From: Rickettsia typhi
Lineage (GTDB): Bacteria; Pseudomonadota; Alphaproteobacteria; Rickettsiales; UBA1997
Reading direction: 5' to 3'
DNA length: 8,234 nucleotides
Assembly (NCBI GenBank): GCA_945906835.1
Contig: CAMDRL010000054.1
Span: 1-8,234, forward strand
The notes under the pieces are model-generated. The model was not told where the DNA came from. It saw only the letters and a program-made list of their open reading frames with translations, and did not search any database. Of the stretch, positions 5,814 to 8,234 are shown piece by piece (position 1 is the stretch's first letter; each line of letters opens with the position of its first letter). A program made the translations under genes and the position numbers.

Positions 5814-6722
5814 TTAAAAATTAATAAATTTTCCCCAAAATTCTGGTGAATATTTGGCAAAAGCATGGCAACCAAATGGTAATTTTTCACCATTCATTTT
5901 GTAAAGATTTTCTGGTTGTGCTTCAAAGGCAAAGGCAATTGCCTCATGGGCTTTTGCCACCCTAAATTCTGGAAATATTTTAGGAAATGTTGATGCTAAA
6001 AAATAATCTTCATTAGGAGCTTTGGCATTGTTGCAAATATAGTTACAAACCTTACTAAATGAGTTATTTTTACTAAAGAAGCTAGTAAAAAATCCAATAG
6101 TAAAAATGATATTTTTATTAGATTTAATGCGAGAATTTGCTAAAATATTTCTTAGGCTTAGCATTTGAATTAAAGTAAGTTTTCTTTGCATCAGATTATT
6201 GATTTTAGTAATATTCCTCAAAGAAAAACCGCCATTTCCAGCATTTTCAATAAATTCCTTTTCTTTGCCACTAGTATCAAATTTTCTAAACCAAGGTGCG
6301 CCTATATAATCAAAGCCTTGATTGCACCAATAATTTAACTTATCTTCAAAAACATAAGCATCAGTCTGATAAATTAACATGAATTCATATTCAGAAAATT
6401 TCTTATAAAAATCAGCTCTTAAAAGTAATCTGTTGTAAAACAAGGTACTTTTAAAAAAATTATTATCAAATTGTTTGAAATTTATATTAGGATGAAGATT
6501 TTTATATTCATCCAGCCATTCTAATTTAAAAGAATTGGGACAAATAAAAATAATTGGATGGAATTGAAAAACTTTTAATCCTTGTTTAAGAGACAATATC
6601 TCGCAAGCATCAGAAATCTTTTTATAAACAGGAATAACAATACAGGATTTTGCTTCTTTTGCTGACACTTGTTTAGAAATTTTGGTAATTATACTTGATA
6701 GAAAACAAGTGCTATCTAGCAT
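5814..6722 (-). CDS. DUF5672-family glycan biosynthesis protein
   Basis: The 302-aa protein matches the DUF5672 pattern, a family of putative glycosyltransferases found in surface-polysaccharide loci. Visible blocks are CIVIPVYK (27-34), LIYQTDAYVF (116-125, with a TDA in DxD-like position), DYIGAPWF (138-145), GNGGFSLR (162-169), NEDYF (237-241), FAFEAQP (264-270) and LPFGCHAF (281-288). The frame is open upstream to an ATG at 6845, but that would overlap the divergent rfbC gene by about 80 bases and adds 41 residues with no family counterpart. ATG 6722 places the first conserved strand at residue 27, as expected, and an AAGAAG lies just upstream. The donor sugar and acceptor cannot be read from the sequence. 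The broken glycosyltransferase follows 1 nt downstream. Confidence 0.8.
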   Translation of the reverse strand: MLDSTCFLSSIITKISKQVSAKEAKSCIVIPVYKKISDACEILSLKQGLKVFQFHPIIFICPNSFKLEWLDEYKNLHPNINFKQFDNNFFKSTLFYNRLLLRADFYKKFSEYEFMLIYQTDAYVFEDKLNYWCNQGFDYIGAPWFRKFDTSGKEKEFIENAGNGGFSLRNITKINNLMQRKLTLIQMLSLRNILANSRIKSNKNIIFTIGFFTSFFSKNNSFSKVCNYICNNAKAPNEDYFLASTFPKIFPEFRVAKAHEAIAFAFEAQPENLYKMNGEKLPFGCHAFAKYSPEFWGKFINF

Positions 6723-6764
6723 GCAGCTTCTTTTTAAGTCAAACAATAATTGAATTTCAATATC
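6723..6764. promoter_or_regulatory. Short divergent intergenic region
   Basis: Only 42 bases separate the start codons of the minus-strand DUF5672 gene and the plus-strand rfbC. Promoters for both must lie here or inside the opposing genes. A 13-base palindrome ATTGAATTTCAAT (6749-6761) sits 3 nt before the rfbC ATG and could be an operator, but it is short and AT-rich. I see no convincing -35/-10 pair. Confidence 0.3.
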
Positions 6765-7313
6765 ATGAATTTTGAATTTACCAGAAATGAATTTGCCGAT
6801 TTGGCAATAATAAAACCAAGAATATTCAGCGATGAACGCGGTCATTTTTATGAAAGCTACAAATATTCTGATTTTGAAAAAGGTTTAATCAAAGATAACT
6901 TTTTACAAGATAATCACTCTTATTCAACTTATGGAGTGGTGCGGGGTATGCATTTTCAAGTTAGTCCAAAACAGCAATCAAAATTAGTAAGATGTATTAA
7001 AGGTGAAATTTTTGATTGCGTGGTTGATTTAAGAAAATCGTCAAAAACTTTCGGAAAAGCTTTTGGAATTAATCTTTCTGAAGAAAACAAATTAATGCTT
7101 TATGTGCCAGAAGGCTTTGCTCATGGCTTTTCTGTATTGTCAAAAGAGGCGGAAGTTTCTTACAAAGTATCGGCAGAATATGATCCAAAATCAGAACAAG
7201 GTATTAGATTTGATGACCCTGATTTAGCGATTGATTGGAAAGTTAAAAATCCTATCGTTTCATCAAAAGATCAAATTTTGCCATTTCTTAAAGATTTAAA
7301 AGCGAACTTCTAA
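6765..7313 (+). CDS. rfbC: dTDP-4-dehydrorhamnose 3,5-epimerase (RfbC/RmlC)
   Basis: The enzyme epimerises C3 and C5 of dTDP-4-keto-6-deoxyglucose, the third step of dTDP-L-rhamnose synthesis. From ATG 6765 it is 182 aa, the usual length. The RmlC cupin signatures are SDERGHFYE (22-30), DNHSYSTYGVVRGMHFQ (49-65, catalytic base H63), QSKLVRCIKGEIFDCVVDLR (71-90), YVPEGFAHGFSVL (113-125) and VSYKVSAEYDP (131-141, catalytic acid Y133). The histidine and tyrosine fall at the same numbers as in the Salmonella enzyme. A TTG at 6750 would add five residues, but I prefer the ATG. There is no Shine-Dalgarno. The stop codon directly abuts the rfbD ATG, so the two are co-translated. Confidence 0.95.
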   Translation: MNFEFTRNEFADLAIIKPRIFSDERGHFYESYKYSDFEKGLIKDNFLQDNHSYSTYGVVRGMHFQVSPKQQSKLVRCIKGEIFDCVVDLRKSSKTFGKAFGINLSEENKLMLYVPEGFAHGFSVLSKEAEVSYKVSAEYDPKSEQGIRFDDPDLAIDWKVKNPIVSSKDQILPFLKDLKANF

Positions 7314-8141
7314 ATGACTAAAACCATTTTAATAGCAGGTGCTGATGGCATGTTTGGTAGTGAAGCTGCTGATTTATTTTCCAATTGGGGCTACAATGTT
7401 GTTAAAGCGAATAGAACAAGTTTTGATTTAACTGATCTAAATCAAATAAGAAATTTTCTTGAAAAAAATCCCTGCGATTTTGTAATTAATGCAGCCGCTT
7501 ACACTAAAGTTGATGATGCTGAAACCAATCAGAATCTAGCTTTTGAAGCTAATGCCATTGGTGCAAAAAATATGGCAATTGCCACCAATGAAAAAAACAT
7601 CCCATTAGTTTTTATCAGCACTGATTATGTTTTTGATGGCACAAAAACATCTCCTTACTTTCCTTCTGATGCAACCAATCCAATCAATGTTTACGGAGCT
7701 TCAAAGCTTTTAGGTGAAAAGCATGTAATAGAGGAAAATAAATCTCATTACATCGCAAGAACAAGCTGGCTTTATGGTAAGAATGGCAAAAATTTTGTTA
7801 ATACCATGCTTAATATTTCTAAAAATAATAATGTGGTTAAGGTTGTTGATGACCAGTTTGGTTGTCCAACTTGGACTTATGATTTGGCTTTAGGAATTAA
7901 AAAATTAATCGAAGAAAAATCTCAATTTGGTATTTACCATATTTGTGGGTTGGGAGCAACAAATTGGTATAATTTCGCTAAGAAAATTTTTGAAATTAGC
8001 AAAATTAAAATTGAGGTGATTCCAGCTAAGACCAGCGAATTTCGTCTTCCCGCCAAAAGACCTGAATTTTCAGCAATGGATAATGGTGAAATTTGTGACA
8101 AGTGGGAAGAATCTTTGAAGCAGTATTTGGGAAGTTTCTAA
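7314..8141 (+). CDS. rfbD: dTDP-4-dehydrorhamnose reductase (RfbD/RmlD)
   Basis: This is the last enzyme of dTDP-L-rhamnose synthesis: an NAD(P)H-dependent reduction of the C4 keto group giving the activated rhamnose used for LPS O-antigen or other surface glycans. The 275-aa protein is an extended short-chain dehydrogenase. The Rossmann motif GADGMFG is at 9-15, VINAAAYTKVDDAE at 58-70 is a family hallmark, STDYVFDG (102-109) carries T103, YGASK (127-131) gives catalytic Y127 and K131, and RTSWLYG is at 149-155. The substrate-loop region DDQFGCPTW (179-187) and C-terminal AKRPEFSAMDN (247-257, like the usual RPxxSxLD) are also present. It begins at the base after the rfbC stop. rfbA and rfbB do not appear before the window ends. 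Confidence 0.95.
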   Translation: MTKTILIAGADGMFGSEAADLFSNWGYNVVKANRTSFDLTDLNQIRNFLEKNPCDFVINAAAYTKVDDAETNQNLAFEANAIGAKNMAIATNEKNIPLVFISTDYVFDGTKTSPYFPSDATNPINVYGASKLLGEKHVIEENKSHYIARTSWLYGKNGKNFVNTMLNISKNNNVVKVVDDQFGCPTWTYDLALGIKKLIEEKSQFGIYHICGLGATNWYNFAKKIFEISKIKIEVIPAKTSEFRLPAKRPEFSAMDNGEICDKWEESLKQYLGSF

Positions 8142-8144
8142 TTA

Positions 8145-8219
8145 TTCATTCCTGTGAAGGCTGGAATCAAGTTCTTACTTAAAACTGAAAGTGGATATTG
8201 CCACCTTCGTGGGAATGAC
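8145..8219. repeat. Dispersed inverted repeat, copy 2 (after rfbD)
   Basis: The left arm at 8145-8171 (TTCATTCCTGTGAAGGCTGG, then AATCAAG) is imperfectly complementary to the right arm at about 8192-8219 (ends CCTTCGTGGGAATGAC), with a 20-nt spacer. Its left arm resembles the reverse complement of the right arm of the 3655-3725 element, and its right arm resembles the reverse complement of that element's left arm, so the two are diverged copies in opposite orientation. It starts 3 nt after the rfbD stop codon and could form a hairpin at the transcript's 3' end. Only about 15 bases follow it; an ATG at 8229 may begin a further gene but cannot be judged. Confidence 0.7.
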
Positions 8220-8234
8220 AAAAATTAAATGACA

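Noticed and set aside
5813..5893. Longer start for the broken glycosyltransferase
   Set aside because: The upstream ATG at 5893 lies within the DUF5672 coding sequence; ATG 5812, 1 nt after that gene's stop, gives the family-typical MNAPIAFFCFNR start.
6723..6845. N-terminal extension of the DUF5672 protein to ATG 6845
   Set aside because: It would overlap the conserved rfbC coding sequence on the other strand and precedes any family motif.
8229..8234. Possible next gene starting at ATG 8229
   Set aside because: Only two codons are visible before the window ends.

Overview
The window is AT-rich bacterial chromosome. Gene content and protein style suggest an alphaproteobacterium, possibly Rickettsiales-like: ArgB and Def resemble alphaproteobacterial versions, Shine-Dalgarno sequences are weak or absent, and palindromic repeats are interspersed. 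The taxonomic call is inference, because no rRNA or other marker gene is present.

Left part (1-510): no gene I can support. It holds a 133-bp imperfect palindrome starting at the first base, a doubtful small ORF running out of it, and a double-hairpin repeat (about 411-483) just before purN.

Plus-strand block (511-4728): purN (GAR transformylase), def (peptide deformylase with a natural six-histidine insertion), a GspF/PilC-type inner-membrane protein, bioD (dethiobiotin synthetase) and argB (acetylglutamate kinase). These serve unrelated pathways: purines, protein maturation, secretion or pili, biotin and arginine. They look like a loose co-directional run, with only the gspF-like gene and bioD tightly coupled (2-nt gap). 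A dispersed inverted repeat separates bioD from argB and artificially extends the argB reading frame at its 5' end.

Convergent junction (4729-4834): an AT-only palindrome touching the argB stop, then a strong hairpin with about 31-bp arms that could terminate transcription from both sides.

Surface-glycan region (4835-8141): on the minus strand, a DUF5672-type glycan-biosynthesis protein is followed 1 nt later by a glycosyltransferase gene broken by a single in-frame TAA. Divergent from them on the plus strand are rfbC and rfbD, the last two enzymes of dTDP-L-rhamnose synthesis, directly abutting. The region looks like the edge of an LPS or capsule locus in which rhamnose supply and glycosyl transfer are encoded together; rfbA and rfbB are not in the window. 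A second copy of the bioD-argB repeat closes the window after rfbD.

I see no defence system, CRISPR array, tRNA, rRNA or intact insertion sequence. The most notable items are the long left-edge palindrome, the nonsense-interrupted glycosyltransferase, the His-rich deformylase insertion, and the repeats that supply false start codons or sit at gene borders.
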